A stretch of 64,000 bases of DNA from Paenibacillus farraposensis (GCF_020736845.1 NZ_JAFFQR010000087.1:1-64000), one strand, 5' to 3'; numbered from the stretch's first letter, positions 1 to 8,309 are shown. Numbers and translations: made by a program. Notes: generated from the sequence alone by a model not told the origin.

Positions 1-59
1 TACATAAATTTTGATTTAGGTAACGTAGACGATACGGACTAAGATCGTTTTCTCCTTAG

Positions 60-587
60 GGGACGGGTAAAGGTGTTCAGGGGAAAAGCGGGAGATTTCC
101 TACTAAATCAATTGATCCAATAGCGGATAAACATATTATTGATAAAGTATCCGAGGCAAGGGGAGGATTATCAAATAGATATAAAGAAAATGGTAATTTT
201 GCTTATGCTGAAGTAAATATTAAAGGCGTCGAGAAAACAGACTTTTATGCGCATAGCGGAATTCATGATGTAAACAAAAAAATTCCTGGTTCTGAGGAGT
301 TTTCATTCAAACCTGACGAGCCAATATTTAAGGCAACTGAAGCTCCTGATAAAGCAGGAAATACTTACTTGAGGGACGGAGATACAGAGTATAAAATCTT
401 AAATGATCTAGCAAATAGATTAGGCGATAATCCAAATGCAACTGGGAAAATTAAATTATTTACTGAAAAGGACACATGCGGTAGTTGTAATAAAATTATT
501 CAACAATTTGATAAAAAGTATCCTAATATTACAATTGAAGTAGTTCATAATGGTGATGTTCCTATTCCACCTAAGACTTCAAAATAA
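60..587 (+). pseudogene. C-terminal deaminase-type toxin domain, 5' end missing
   Basis: The open frame runs from an in-frame stop at 57-59 to TAA at 585-587 and has no convincing start codon, so this is the tail of a larger protein or a broken gene. Near the C-terminus it has DTEYKIL about 30 residues before TCGSC. This Glu-then-CxxC spacing matches zinc-dependent nucleic-acid deaminase folds found at the C-termini of bacterial polymorphic toxins; an FYAHSG stretch upstream fits the same fold. The gene directly downstream looks like an immunity gene, as expected for a toxin/immunity cassette. Target (base and DNA or RNA) cannot be told. The family assignment is from motif recognition only. 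Confidence 0.6.
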
Positions 588-608
588 TTTTTCGGAGGTT
601 TCTAAAAA

Positions 609-1313
609 ATGGCCACAAGTTATGAAGAGTACTCGGAATATATAAATGAGACGTATTGTGAGTTTAAAGAAGAGGAAAAGATGAGTAGTAAGGAGGCTAT
701 TGCAAGGACATTTAATGAATATGATATGTCAATGAAAAAAAGTGAGACAGATAAAGCGGTGATAAGTGTTATCATTGCAGAAATTTTAGTTTCTCATGTA
801 AGGATTCTACACACTTTTAAGGATTATATGATGGAAACAATATCCGAACTAAATTTTAAATTAATAGAACAAGAGAATAAATTATCAAGTGATCAATTCA
901 ATGAATTAATTTCACGTAAAGACAAAGTACTTAAACAATTGGATAATAAACCTTTGGATTATTATCCAAGGGTATGTTGGTACTATGAAGAATTGACAGA
1001 TGAACTTAATAAATTTTTTGATCAAATCAACACAGACTCCATAAATGAAGAAGAAATAATTGCTAGAGTTCTTAATCGTTTTGAACGAGATTGTAAGAAT
1101 ACATTGAGTGAAAAAATAATCGTGTATACAACGCTAGCCGAAAATCTTTTGAAATTTGGATACACAAGAAAAGAAGGCTTATATAGGATTAAAGAGGAGT
1201 TGCAGCTATTCAATGTGGAAGATATTCGTGATGAGCAACTGATAGAAGAGGAGAGGAGGGACTTGGTAGTAAGAATTGATAACGTGTTAGAGCAATTCAA
1301 CAATATAAGTTAA
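609..1313 (+). CDS. Probable immunity protein of the adjacent deaminase toxin
   Basis: A 234-residue, acidic, predicted all-helical protein with no signal peptide or membrane segment. It starts at ATG 609 behind CGGAGG, 21 bases after the toxin fragment, which is the normal layout of a toxin/immunity pair in contact-dependent or polymorphic toxin systems; such proteins neutralise the toxin in the cytoplasm. It resembles the all-helical Imm3-like immunity families in size and composition, but the exact family is uncertain. The N-terminus (MATSYEEYSEYI) is similar to that of a truncated ORF at 3423, which also follows a deaminase remnant, and this supports the pairing. Confidence 0.6.
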   Translation: MATSYEEYSEYINETYCEFKEEEKMSSKEAIARTFNEYDMSMKKSETDKAVISVIIAEILVSHVRILHTFKDYMMETISELNFKLIEQENKLSSDQFNELISRKDKVLKQLDNKPLDYYPRVCWYYEELTDELNKFFDQINTDSINEEEIIARVLNRFERDCKNTLSEKIIVYTTLAENLLKFGYTRKEGLYRIKEELQLFNVEDIRDEQLIEEERRDLVVRIDNVLEQFNNIS

Positions 1314-1397
1314 TATATATAAAATTTGAGATTATTATAACGAACATACACGACCAACAAACCAATATTAACTTCAAAAAATCTCGATAGATTTTTT

Positions 1398-1444
1398 TTA
1401 AAAAAAAGGCTTATTCCAAGGATAAATGAAAAGGAATAAGCCTT
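1398..1444 (-). terminator. Rho-independent terminator-like hairpin (minus strand)
   Basis: A 12-bp perfect stem, AAGGCTTATTCC at 1406-1417 against GGAATAAGCCTT at 1433-1444, followed on the minus strand by a run of T. No convincing minus-strand gene feeds into it, so it may be left over from a lost gene. Confidence 0.6.
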
Positions 1445-1673
1445 GTTTACAATAGACGAATAAAAATAATGAGAGAAGGAATTACCCGTGTTGTGGTCTT
1501 TTTTTATCCGGTGGGTAGATGAAATAGATCCCCCAGTGCCGAGTGAACCCATCATTTAACCAATAACACAAATAACCCATGTAATACCTTTATAAAGATT
1601 TCTTCATTTCGGTTGTACGCACATCAAATGCTTGAATTTTATACCCTAAAAAGTGCTATTCCGATACATTGAA

Positions 1674-1717
1674 CAGGTCGATTATGGTCAGATACTACCA
1701 TGATTGACCTGTTTTTT
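1674..1717 (+). terminator. Rho-independent terminator
   Basis: A long imperfect stem (CAGGTC.AT.ATGGT against ACCAT.AT.GACCTG) is followed by six T at 1712-1717. It probably ends transcription from the toxin/immunity cassette. Confidence 0.7.
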
Positions 1718-1788
1718 GTTATGATCGCTTTCTCACAGGATTTTCAAAATGCTACGCAACTGTAGAATACGCCGCCCCGATAGGGAGG

Positions 1789-2013
1789 ATGAAAGGCAAA
1801 GCATCTTTTGAGATAGATAGTCCGACCATTAATATTGTCAGGATGTATCTGAACAATATCCGCAATAAATCTGGAAGTTGTAGCGATTGTTATTGTGTAA
1901 GCAAGGAATCTGGTGACGACCAGTTGACATATAAAGGTGAGGTAACGATTGGGCTAGCCGCCTTCCCCACTCCACAGCCGCCGAGCGGCGGAACACCATG
2001 CGAAGGAAGGTAA
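1789..2013 (+). CDS. Small ORF overlapping the next gene, doubtful
   Basis: A 74-codon ORF that ends in TAATG, overlapping a possible upstream start of the next gene. The first half looks protein-like, but the last 25 residues are proline/glycine-rich and unlike a folded domain. The purine-rich AGGGAGG directly abuts the ATG with no spacing, which argues against efficient translation. Not recognised; it could be a leader ORF or chance. Confidence 0.2.
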   Translation: MKGKASFEIDSPTINIVRMYLNNIRNKSGSCSDCYCVSKESGDDQLTYKGEVTIGLAAFPTPQPPSGGTPCEGR

Positions 2014-2018
2014 TGGAA

Positions 2019-2753
2019 ATGAAATTGACCGATTGGAACGAGCTGCATTCTGGCTTGTTCAAAAATACTTGTGCTGAGCAACTGGAAGAAGAAGTAACAT
2101 ATCTTCATGAAGTCGACACCACGTTTTATGCGAAAGTTCCGCAAGAAATCCGCCGCTGTTTCTTCTTGGACGGCAATGCGGTCAATGTTCTGCTTGAACT
2201 TGTGTCGTGGCGCATGTTAGACAGTGGGCGGAAACGTGAAGTCACGGAGTGGTTTGCTATCAATCAGCAAGTGATGGCTCTCTATCTTGGGCTTAGCGAG
2301 AATACTATATGCTCCAAGCTAAAGGAGTTGCAGAAGAAGCAGTTTATTGAGGTTCAACGACGTGGACGGAGGAACTTCTATCGACTGAATACAACGTTGA
2401 ACCCCTATCTCGTCCTTTCGGAAGCCCTTCATGCGTTCTTACGACATGTCTACAGCAAGTCCAACTATGACGTGGTACTAGAGCAGATGGAGGACTTGGA
2501 CAAGGAAGCCTATCGCGAAAAGCAGGATTTGTTTCGGGAAGTTGTCGCTATGGCGGTTCTACCGACAATTAGGAACAAGGACTTCTATCAGCCGTATGCG
2601 AGACGAATACAGGAAGATATACGCAATGCGGCGGTGGATGAGACAGGTATGCTGTCATTGGTCAACTATCACAGCATCATACTGGGCTTGTGTACGGAAC
2701 TGAGCGATAAAATCGAACGACGAGTACGGCTGTTAGACGGAACTGCATCGTAA
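2019..2753 (+). CDS. Helix-turn-helix protein of mobile-element/replication type
   Basis: A 244-residue protein. ATG 2019 is chosen because GAAGGAAGG (2002-2010) lies 8 bases upstream; the in-frame ATGs at 1998 and 2013 overlap or crowd that site. The middle carries a winged-helix/HTH-like segment (NQQVMALYLGLSENTICSKL, then KKQFIEVQRRGRRNFYRL), the pattern of a MarR/Rep-type winged helix. The C-terminal half is helical and not recognised. Proteins of this shape occur on Bacillota plasmids and integrative elements as replication or regulatory proteins. The degenerate repeats just downstream (2791-2890) would suit a Rep-like DNA-binding role, but that is inference. Confidence 0.5.
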   Translation: MKLTDWNELHSGLFKNTCAEQLEEEVTYLHEVDTTFYAKVPQEIRRCFFLDGNAVNVLLELVSWRMLDSGRKREVTEWFAINQQVMALYLGLSENTICSKLKELQKKQFIEVQRRGRRNFYRLNTTLNPYLVLSEALHAFLRHVYSKSNYDVVLEQMEDLDKEAYREKQDLFREVVAMAVLPTIRNKDFYQPYARRIQEDIRNAAVDETGMLSLVNYHSIILGLCTELSDKIERRVRLLDGTAS

Positions 2754-2790
2754 AGAGCCGCCCTGTTTCGGCGTTAGAGTGACCGCTAAA

Positions 2791-2890
2791 GCCCCAAAAA
2801 ATTGAGGTTTATTGCCCCAATATTTTGGATTGAGGGGACTGTCAGTCCTAAATATTTGGTTTGAGAATCCTCGATCACAAAATTTTGGTT
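2791..2890. repeat. Iteron-like degenerate direct repeats
   Basis: About four imperfect copies of a unit resembling CCTAAATATTTTGGTTTGAG. The TTTGG core recurs at 2824, 2855 and 2884, i.e. about 30 bases apart, and a diverged copy begins near 2791. They lie just past the HTH gene, the usual place for iterons or operator arrays. The rest of 2754-3130 shows no gene. Confidence 0.4.
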
Positions 2891-3139
2891 TGTATATATA
2901 ATAAATACTTTAAACATCTATTGTATCCATACCTGTAAAGAAGATTTGAAAAAATACCCTTGACTGCACGCACTCCTGCGGAGCTCGGCGGATTTCTTTC
3001 CATAGCGGTTTTTATGGGGAGGATACTTTACTCAAGAATTAAAGATAGAGTTCCGTCGCCGCTCCTCCCTGCACCGTCGGGCGGCTCATTGGCTCTGGGA
3101 ACGCATAGAAGGCTCATATAGACGTTTCTACAAGTGGTA

Positions 3140-3411
3140 AAGGTCGTTGGTAGTAATGTTGGAGATTTTAGTCATTCCAAAGTTGATAAGTCATAGGAAA
3201 CCTATGTTGATGATGAATTCCCAAGATATAATGACACGGAGGCAAAGATTCTTGAAGATATTGCTCCTCAAATAAAAAACCCTAATGTTAAAGGGCGAAT
3301 AGATTTGTTACAGAACTAGATGCGTGCCAAAGTTGCTCCAATTTAATTATGGAATTTAGACGTAAGTTCCCAAATATTGAGTTAAATGTCTATTCTAAAA
3401 ATATGAAATAA
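3140..3411 (+). pseudogene. Decayed second copy of the deaminase-type toxin C-terminus
   Basis: Frame-corrected reading gives DTEAKILEDIAP, then a frameshift near 3307, then TELDACQSCSNLIM and FRRKFPNIELNV to TAA at 3409-3411. This matches the first toxin fragment motif by motif (DTE.KIL, CxSC, KxPNI). An in-frame TAG near 3193 and the frameshift inactivate it. It is followed at once by a truncated immunity-like ORF, so a whole cassette was duplicated and then decayed. Confidence 0.6.
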
Positions 3412-3422
3412 GGACTGATGAT

Positions 3423-3620
3423 ATGAACATGACAAGTTATGAATCAATAAAATCATCTATAGTGTTAGACTTTGAGGAATATATTGAAGAAGAAGGTTTA
3501 AGTGTGGCGCAGGTTTCAGCAAAAACTTTGGAAGAAGATTGGAGAATAGTAAATGATAATTTCTTCAGATCATGGGATAGTACCAGCATAGCTGTCATGA
3601 AGTGCAAACGTATCAGTTAA
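3423..3620 (+). pseudogene. Truncated immunity-protein remnant
   Basis: A 65-codon ORF whose first ~50 residues (MTSYESIKSSIVLDFEEYIE) resemble the N-terminus of the intact immunity-like gene at 609. It breaks off where the short repeat TAGCTGTCATGAAGTGCAA begins (3589), so the last residues are encoded by inserted sequence. Presumed non-functional. Confidence 0.5.
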
Positions 3621-3920
3621 TTCATTCGACGACATTGTCCGAGGGCTGTTAGCGAACAAAACTGTTGTCTGTCCGATGGAAATAAAGTTTTAGACTGGAA
3701 GGCTTGATATTACGGGCTTTGAGAAAGGGATAATCGTCAGCTTGCTGGAAATTAGTATTAGGGGTAGTACCAGCTAAGCTGTCACAGCTCGCAAAGAAAA
3801 CCAGTGAAAAGTTCTGGTTTTTGTTGGTATCGGAACCATAGTTCTGCTTTGCACTCGTTATTCTGATTCAACGTGGTTTCCAAGGCGCAGTTTGAACCAC
3901 GTAGCTGTCATGAAGTGCAA
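3589..3920. repeat. Two 19-bp direct repeats, probable insertion-sequence scars
   Basis: TAGCTGTCATGAAGTGCAA occurs at 3589-3607 and again at 3902-3920, with related TAGTACCAGC-type sequence beside the copies (near 3580, 3768 and inverted near 3934). The first copy truncates the immunity remnant. The repeats look like ends or scars of an unidentified insertion sequence; no transposase is left between them. Confidence 0.4.
3670..3760 (+). mobile_element. Truncated Tn7-like transposon left end
   Basis: Starts with TGTCCGAT followed by GGAAATAAAGTTTTAGACTG. This is the same TGT terminus plus TnsB-type binding site seen at 4281, 8310 and 36886, and it closely resembles the AATAAAGT..TAAACTG sites in Tn7 ends. 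The next ~60 bases align with the left end at 8310 (shared ATCGTCAGC), then the similarity stops. Only one binding site is left. Confidence 0.6.
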
Positions 3921-4087
3921 TGATGTCATGTTCGCTGGTACTGCCCCGATTTGTTGGCGGGCCCCCTGGTAGATCGTACCGTGAAAAGAATATAAAACTT
4001 TCAGGTTTATTATGTGATTAAGTAGGAGATAGCTAGTATTGTTACAATTTAAATTAGTGATTAAATAAAAGGGAGGGAATAACAATT

Positions 4088-4280
4088 AGAAATCATTTAA
4101 CAGTAGGGTTTAATTACTAACATAAGTGTCCTCTTAATTGTAACTTTTGTGGAAACCCAAAATCCGTTATTGGAGATAAAGAATTTACCCCAGAGGAATT
4201 AACCCACCTTGTCATTGAATTTTCTAAACATAAAGATGTCGAAAAATTTGTTCTAACTGGTGGTGAACCTTTCCTCTTTG
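4088..4280 (+). pseudogene. N-terminal remnant of a radical SAM enzyme
   Basis: A strong ribosome binding site (AAGGGAGG near 4070) precedes an open frame lacking a start codon. It carries CPLNCNFCGNP, a CX3CX2C [4Fe-4S]/SAM motif, and LTGGEPFLF, the GGEP motif of radical SAM proteins. A TAA interrupts it about 10 codons in. The coding similarity stops exactly where the Tn7-like left end begins (TGT at 4281), so insertion or deletion at that terminus removed the rest. Original substrate unknown. Confidence 0.65.
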
Positions 4281-4430
4281 TGTCCGAAGAAAATAAAGTA
4301 TTAGACTGCAGTTGTTGATTTGACTCGGTTTTTTGGTCGCAAAATGTCAGGTATTGAGAAATAAGTTTTAGACTGGTTATGTAACTGATTCTCTTGAATC
4401 AAGGGAATCAGAAAAATAAAGTATTAGACT
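4281..4430 (+). mobile_element. Tn7-like transposon left end with three TnsB-type sites
   Basis: The terminal TGTCCGAA is followed by three like-oriented 20-bp sites: GAAAATAAAGTATTAGACTG at 4289-4308, a GAAATAAGTTTTAGACTG type at 4356-4375, and GAAAAATAAAGTATTAGACT at 4411-4430. Three spaced sites within about 150 bp is the layout of Tn7 left ends, and the site itself resembles Tn7 TnsB sites. The element interior therefore lies to the right, towards the ahb operon. Confidence 0.7.
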
Positions 4431-4894
4431 ATTGGAATAGGTGCGTCCATTGGGGGGATTTCTCTGCAACTTTACAGCTGTTTCTTTAGTATGATGGACG
4501 GTGTGTACATGACCCGGGAAAGTTAGCTCATTTCATTGCTCGTTCTTGTCGTTATGATCATAGCAACTGGCTAACGGTAAGAAAAAATCATTTCGGCCAC
4601 GACCTTTTTGATACCTGCAGCATTGCGGTTTTTTTCTTGAAATATAAGACTTTTTAGGCTTCGCGCCTATCGTTTGGTCTTATATTTTTACGAGAAACGT
4701 ACCTAAAAGCGATACTCGTATCGCTACTTCGGAAGCGTAAGCTCTAATAAGACGCCGTCAGGCGTTTCTTCTTATTGCAGACCCAAGCATTAATGCGGCG
4801 CAAGAGCAAGATAATAGCGCATATCCTTATTCTCACAAGTTATTTTAAGATAAAGAGAACTGGTATCTAATTATAGGGAGATGAGGGAGCGGAA
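4431..4894. other. Intergenic region upstream of the ahb operon with hairpins
   Basis: No gene seen. It contains a long hairpin (AAATATAAGAC 4640-4650 against GTCTTATATTT 4677-4687, with an inner TAGGC/GCCTA stem), a small palindrome GCGATACTCGTATCGC and a further stem around 4745-4775 with GACGCC/GGCG. These may be old terminators or attenuator-like structures. The ahb promoter must lie in its last part, but no clear box could be picked. Confidence 0.5.
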
Positions 4895-6067
4895 ATGATT
4901 AATGTAACGAAACTACTTACCGGTATGAAGGGAGAAGGCGATGACCTTCGTTATACCATTAAGCCGGGACACAAACCGCATGGCGTTTCCGCGGGCAGAG
5001 GGCCTGTCGTCGTATGGAATTCGACACGGGCTTGCAACTTAACCTGTAAACATTGTTATGCGAATGCCTGTCCTGCCCATGATCCCGATGAAATGTCGAC
5101 GGAGGAAGCTAAGGTGTTTATTGATAATCTGGCCGCCTTCCAGGTGCCGGTACTGCTTTTTTCCGGTGGAGAGCCTCTGATCCGCAAAGATATTTATGAG
5201 CTGATTTCTTATGCGTCAAGCAAAGGGCTTCGGCCGGTAGTATCGACCAATGGCACATTGATTACCATGGACAGGGCGAAGATGCTAAAAGAAGCAGGGG
5301 TTAAGTATGTCGGTGTAAGCCTGGATGGGCTAGAAGAGCGCCATGATGAATTTCGTGGGCGAAAAGGGGCCTTTGAACAGGCGCTTCAGGGTATCCGAAA
5401 CTGCTTGGCCATCGGCCAGAAGGTAGGGGTCCGGTTCACGATCAGCAGACATACATATGAAGACTTGGATGGAGTCCTTGATTTGATCGAGCGGGAAAAT
5501 ATTCCTCGGGCCTGCTTCTACCATCTCGTCTATTCCGGCCGCGGGAGCGCCCTGCAGCAAGAGGATGTTACCCATGAACAATCCCGGCATGCTCTTGACC
5601 GGATTATGGCTAAAACGATGGACCTGCATGTGAAAGGCAAACCGGTGGAATTGCTCACCGTTGATAATCATGCGGATGGCGTTTACTTATACCAGCGGAT
5701 GATGGAGCACGACCCGGAGCGCGCAGCTGAACTGCTTGGCTTGCTTCAGAGAAATGGCGGCAACCGTTCCGGAATAGCCATCGGCTGCGTGGATTGGCAC
5801 GGCAACGTCTATCCCGATCAGTTCACGAGAGATATCGAAATCGGTAATATCCGCAAGCAGAAATTCAGCGAGATTTGGCGTGATGCCGCTCATCCGCTAA
5901 TGGTCGGCCTGCGCGACCGTAAACCGCTGCTAAAGGGACGCTGCAGAGAATGCAATTGGCTGGATATCTGTAACGGGAATTTCCGGGCCCGGGCTTCGGT
6001 AAGCGGTGATTTCTGGGCGGAGGACCCATCTTGTTATTTAAGTGACCGAGAAATTGGAATCGTATAA
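4895..6067 (+). CDS. ahbC: 12,18-didecarboxysiroheme deacetylase, radical SAM (AhbC/NirJ1)
   Basis: A 390-residue radical SAM enzyme. C47, C51 and C54 (CNLTCKHC) form the CX3CX2C cluster site, FSGGEPL is the SAM-binding GGEP motif, and the C-terminal CRECNWLDIC with later Cys is an auxiliary-cluster region. The N-terminal RYTIKPGHKPHGVS stretch is typical of NirJ1/AhbC. AhbC removes the two acetate side chains of 12,18-didecarboxysiroheme to give Fe-coproporphyrin III in the siroheme-dependent heme route. The start follows GAGGGAG. It is first of three co-directional genes, 25 bases before ahbD. The operon is G+C-richer than its neighbours. NirJ of heme d1 synthesis is a close relative, but the pairing with AhbD and AhbAB and the absence of other nir genes favour heme. 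Confidence 0.85.
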   Translation: MINVTKLLTGMKGEGDDLRYTIKPGHKPHGVSAGRGPVVVWNSTRACNLTCKHCYANACPAHDPDEMSTEEAKVFIDNLAAFQVPVLLFSGGEPLIRKDIYELISYASSKGLRPVVSTNGTLITMDRAKMLKEAGVKYVGVSLDGLEERHDEFRGRKGAFEQALQGIRNCLAIGQKVGVRFTISRHTYEDLDGVLDLIERENIPRACFYHLVYSGRGSALQQEDVTHEQSRHALDRIMAKTMDLHVKGKPVELLTVDNHADGVYLYQRMMEHDPERAAELLGLLQRNGGNRSGIAIGCVDWHGNVYPDQFTRDIEIGNIRKQKFSEIWRDAAHPLMVGLRDRKPLLKGRCRECNWLDICNGNFRARASVSGDFWAEDPSCYLSDREIGIV

Positions 6068-6092
6068 CACTGGAAAGGAAGGCTGAATACGC

Positions 6093-7094
6093 ATGCTCGT
6101 TTCCTGGAATGTGACCAAGAAATGCAATTTATACTGCGAACACTGCTATCGCGACTCGGGGCCGACATCGTCTATAGAAGACCAGCTAACCACGGAGGAA
6201 GGCATCCGGCTCATTGATCAGATCAAGCAGGCCGGATTCAAGCTTCTCATATTCAGCGGCGGCGAGCCCTTGATCCGTGAAGATCTCTGCGAATTGATCG
6301 CGTATGCCTCGTCTATCGGCCTTCGTCCCGCACTTGGCAGCAACGGCACGCTTCTGACCGCCGCCAAAGCTGCGGAGCTGAAAAAAGTGGGTTTGGGAGG
6401 CATTGCCATCAGCATAGACAGCGCCACGCCTGAGTATCACAACCGGTTCAGGAATGCGCCGGAAGGCTGGCAGCAAGCATTGGAGGGCATCCGTTATGCC
6501 CGGGAAGCAGGGCTGAGAGTGCAGATCAACATGACGCTGACCGAAGGAAATATGGATGATTTCGTGCAGGTTGCCCAGCTTGCCGAGGAGCTTCATGTAT
6601 CCTCTCTGCACCCGTTCTTTCTCGTCCCGACCGGACGGGCCGTCCATATCGAAGAAGACGGGCTGAAGCGGGAACGGTATTACTCGGTTCTGCGCAGTGT
6701 TCTGTCCAAACAGAAATCAACATCCCTTGAAATCAAACCGACATGCGCACCCCAGTTCATGCCGCTTGCCAAGAGCATGGGGCTGGAAATGCGGTACACG
6801 CGCGGTTGTCTGGCCGGGGTCTCCTATTGTTCGGTGCTGCCGAATGGCGAGGTGCATATTTGTCCGTACCTGCCGGTCAAGGTGGGGAATGTTCGCGAGC
6901 AGCCTTTTGATGAAATATGGCGGGATAATCCGGTGTTTCGGGATTTAAGGGACTTCAAGAAATATGAGGGAGAATGCGGCTCCTGTCCCGATGTGGGCAT
7001 TTGTGGCGGCTGCCGGGCGAGATCGTACTATTACAGCGGCGGCAATTTCATGGCCGAAGAGCCGTGGTGTTACAAAAGATCGGCGACGCTGTAA
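6093..7094 (+). CDS. ahbD: Fe-coproporphyrin III decarboxylase/heme synthase, radical SAM (AhbD/NirJ2)
   Basis: A 333-residue radical SAM protein starting MLVSWNVTKKCNLYCEHCYR, with C11, C15 and C18 as cluster ligands and FSGGEPL as the SAM motif. The C-terminal CGSCPDVGICGGC gives the extra Cys set expected for an auxiliary cluster. AhbD oxidatively decarboxylates the two propionates of Fe-coproporphyrin III to vinyl groups, yielding heme b. ATG 6093 follows AAGGAAGG. It lies between ahbC and the ahbAB fusion with short gaps, so the three are surely co-transcribed. In genome annotations such genes often appear as 'NirJ2, putative heme d1 biosynthesis'. The assignment rests on motifs and gene order. 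Confidence 0.85.
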   Translation: MLVSWNVTKKCNLYCEHCYRDSGPTSSIEDQLTTEEGIRLIDQIKQAGFKLLIFSGGEPLIREDLCELIAYASSIGLRPALGSNGTLLTAAKAAELKKVGLGGIAISIDSATPEYHNRFRNAPEGWQQALEGIRYAREAGLRVQINMTLTEGNMDDFVQVAQLAEELHVSSLHPFFLVPTGRAVHIEEDGLKRERYYSVLRSVLSKQKSTSLEIKPTCAPQFMPLAKSMGLEMRYTRGCLAGVSYCSVLPNGEVHICPYLPVKVGNVREQPFDEIWRDNPVFRDLRDFKKYEGECGSCPDVGICGGCRARSYYYSGGNFMAEEPWCYKRSATL

Positions 7095-7112
7095 GCTGGG
7101 GAGGTGGGAACA

Positions 7113-8102
7113 GTGGACCTGGATTCGAACGACCGGAAGCTGCTGAATCGGCTGCAAATCGGGCTTCCTCTGGTCAGACGCCCTTGGAATGCCATTGCGG
7201 AGGAACTGGAATTGCGCCAGGAAGATGTGCTTCAAAGGCTTGAAAGGCTGAAGAAAGAGGGATTCATCCGGCGGATCGGCGGGGTGTTTAATCCGGCGGG
7301 ACTGGGATTTAGAGGCTGTCTGTATGCGATGGCAGTCAGGGAGGATCTTTTTTACCAGACCGCTGCTGTCGTCAACAGGTATAGAGGCGTAACCCATAAC
7401 TACCGTCGGCGCAGCAGGCTCAATATGTGGTTCACGCTGACTTCCTGGACCGAGGAAGAACGGGGGGCTATTCTTGAAACGATCCGTGAAGCTGCGGGCG
7501 GGCCGCTGCTATATGAGTTCCCCTCCGAGCAATTATTCAAACTAAAGGTCTTCCTGAATATGGAAGGGAAGGCTGATGCATCAGCCATTACACCCAGCCC
7601 GAACTTGAATGGAGGCGCAACTTCCAAACAGGAACCATGCAAAATAGAAATAATGGATTTGCAGCTGATCCGCGAACTGCAGGGAGATCTTCCGTTGTCA
7701 CCCGAACCGTATACCGAGATTGCCAATAAGACAGGTTGCAGCTTGGAAGAGGTGTTTCTGCGCTTGCAGGCGCTGCAGGCAGGAGGAGCACTCAAACGAA
7801 TCGGAGCCGTTCTAAAGCATAGGGAAGCGGGATTTTCAGCAAATGGCCTGTTCATCTGCGTACTTCCTGAGGAGCATATACCTGAGGCAGGAAAAAGGCT
7901 GGCCGGTTATTCGGAAGTCAGCCACTGCTACAAGCGCCGGGCGCATCCCGATTGGCCGTATAATTTATACGCCATGATTCATGGACCCGATGAAGCGTCT
8001 GTTCGGAAAGTTGCGGAGCAATTTGTTCGGCGGGAAGGCATCAAGGATTACGATATTCTGTTCAGCACGGAAGAACTGAAGAAAACGAGCTTTTCGATCT
8101 AA
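7113..8102 (+). CDS. ahbAB: Siroheme decarboxylase, AhbA-AhbB (NirD/L-like) fusion
   Basis: About 329 residues with two tandem Lrp/AsnC-like halves. The first has LLNRLQIGLPLVRRPWNAIA and FIRRIGGVFNPAGLGFRG, then VTHNYRRR and MWFTL; the second repeats the pattern with LIRELQGDLPL, LKRIGAVLKHREAGFSANG, VSHCYKRR and YNLYAMIHG. These are hallmarks of siroheme decarboxylases, which remove two acetate carboxyls of siroheme. In archaea and sulfate reducers AhbA and AhbB are separate chains; here they are one polypeptide joined by a linker around residues 155-180, like NirDL fusions of denitrifiers. GTG 7113 is chosen because GGGGAGG lies 8-9 bases upstream; GTG 7104 overlaps that site. The gene completes a siroheme-to-heme set. 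Confidence 0.8.
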   Translation: MDLDSNDRKLLNRLQIGLPLVRRPWNAIAEELELRQEDVLQRLERLKKEGFIRRIGGVFNPAGLGFRGCLYAMAVREDLFYQTAAVVNRYRGVTHNYRRRSRLNMWFTLTSWTEEERGAILETIREAAGGPLLYEFPSEQLFKLKVFLNMEGKADASAITPSPNLNGGATSKQEPCKIEIMDLQLIRELQGDLPLSPEPYTEIANKTGCSLEEVFLRLQALQAGGALKRIGAVLKHREAGFSANGLFICVLPEEHIPEAGKRLAGYSEVSHCYKRRAHPDWPYNLYAMIHGPDEASVRKVAEQFVRREGIKDYDILFSTEELKKTSFSI

Positions 8103-8260
8103 AGCGCTTCTTATATTCACACGGATGCCGTCTCTTCAAGGACAGTGTCTGTTTTTCGTGTTGACAGGTTAACGCTCTTTGACTATATTGAGTTTATTCG
8201 TAATACTTACAATTTTACACAGATCGGAAGTACCGAGCGTGCAGTCTGAAAGCATCGGCA

Positions 8261-8299
8261 AAGGCCCCGCTAACCTTAATTGTCGGCGGGGCCTTTTTT
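8261..8299 (+). terminator. Rho-independent terminator of the ahb operon
   Basis: AAGGCCCCGC (8261-8270) pairs with GCGGGGCCTT (8286-8295), followed by a T run. A strong G+C stem about 160 bases after ahbAB and immediately before the next Tn7-like left end at 8310. Confidence 0.85.
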
Positions 8300-8309
8300 G
8301 CTTTATAAA

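Larger units (their letters stand above)
1314..1788. other. Intergenic stretch with two terminator-like hairpins
   Basis: No gene is supported here. It holds a minus-strand terminator-like hairpin (1398-1444) and a plus-strand terminator (1674-1717). The 81-codon minus ORF inside has no ribosome binding site and no recognisable motif. Confidence 0.6.

Noticed and set aside
1310..1555. Minus-strand 81-codon ORF
   Set aside because: No ribosome binding site or motif, and it runs through a terminator hairpin.
5330..5671. Long minus-strand ORFs inside ahbC, ahbD and ahbAB
   Set aside because: Shadows of G+C-rich coding DNA; none has a ribosome binding site or protein-like motif, and the plus-strand genes have clear catalytic motifs.
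4895..8102. Heme d1 (nir) biosynthesis operon
   Set aside because: No nirS, nirF, nirN or nirE accompanies it; the AhbC/AhbD/AhbAB combination fits siroheme-dependent heme b synthesis better.
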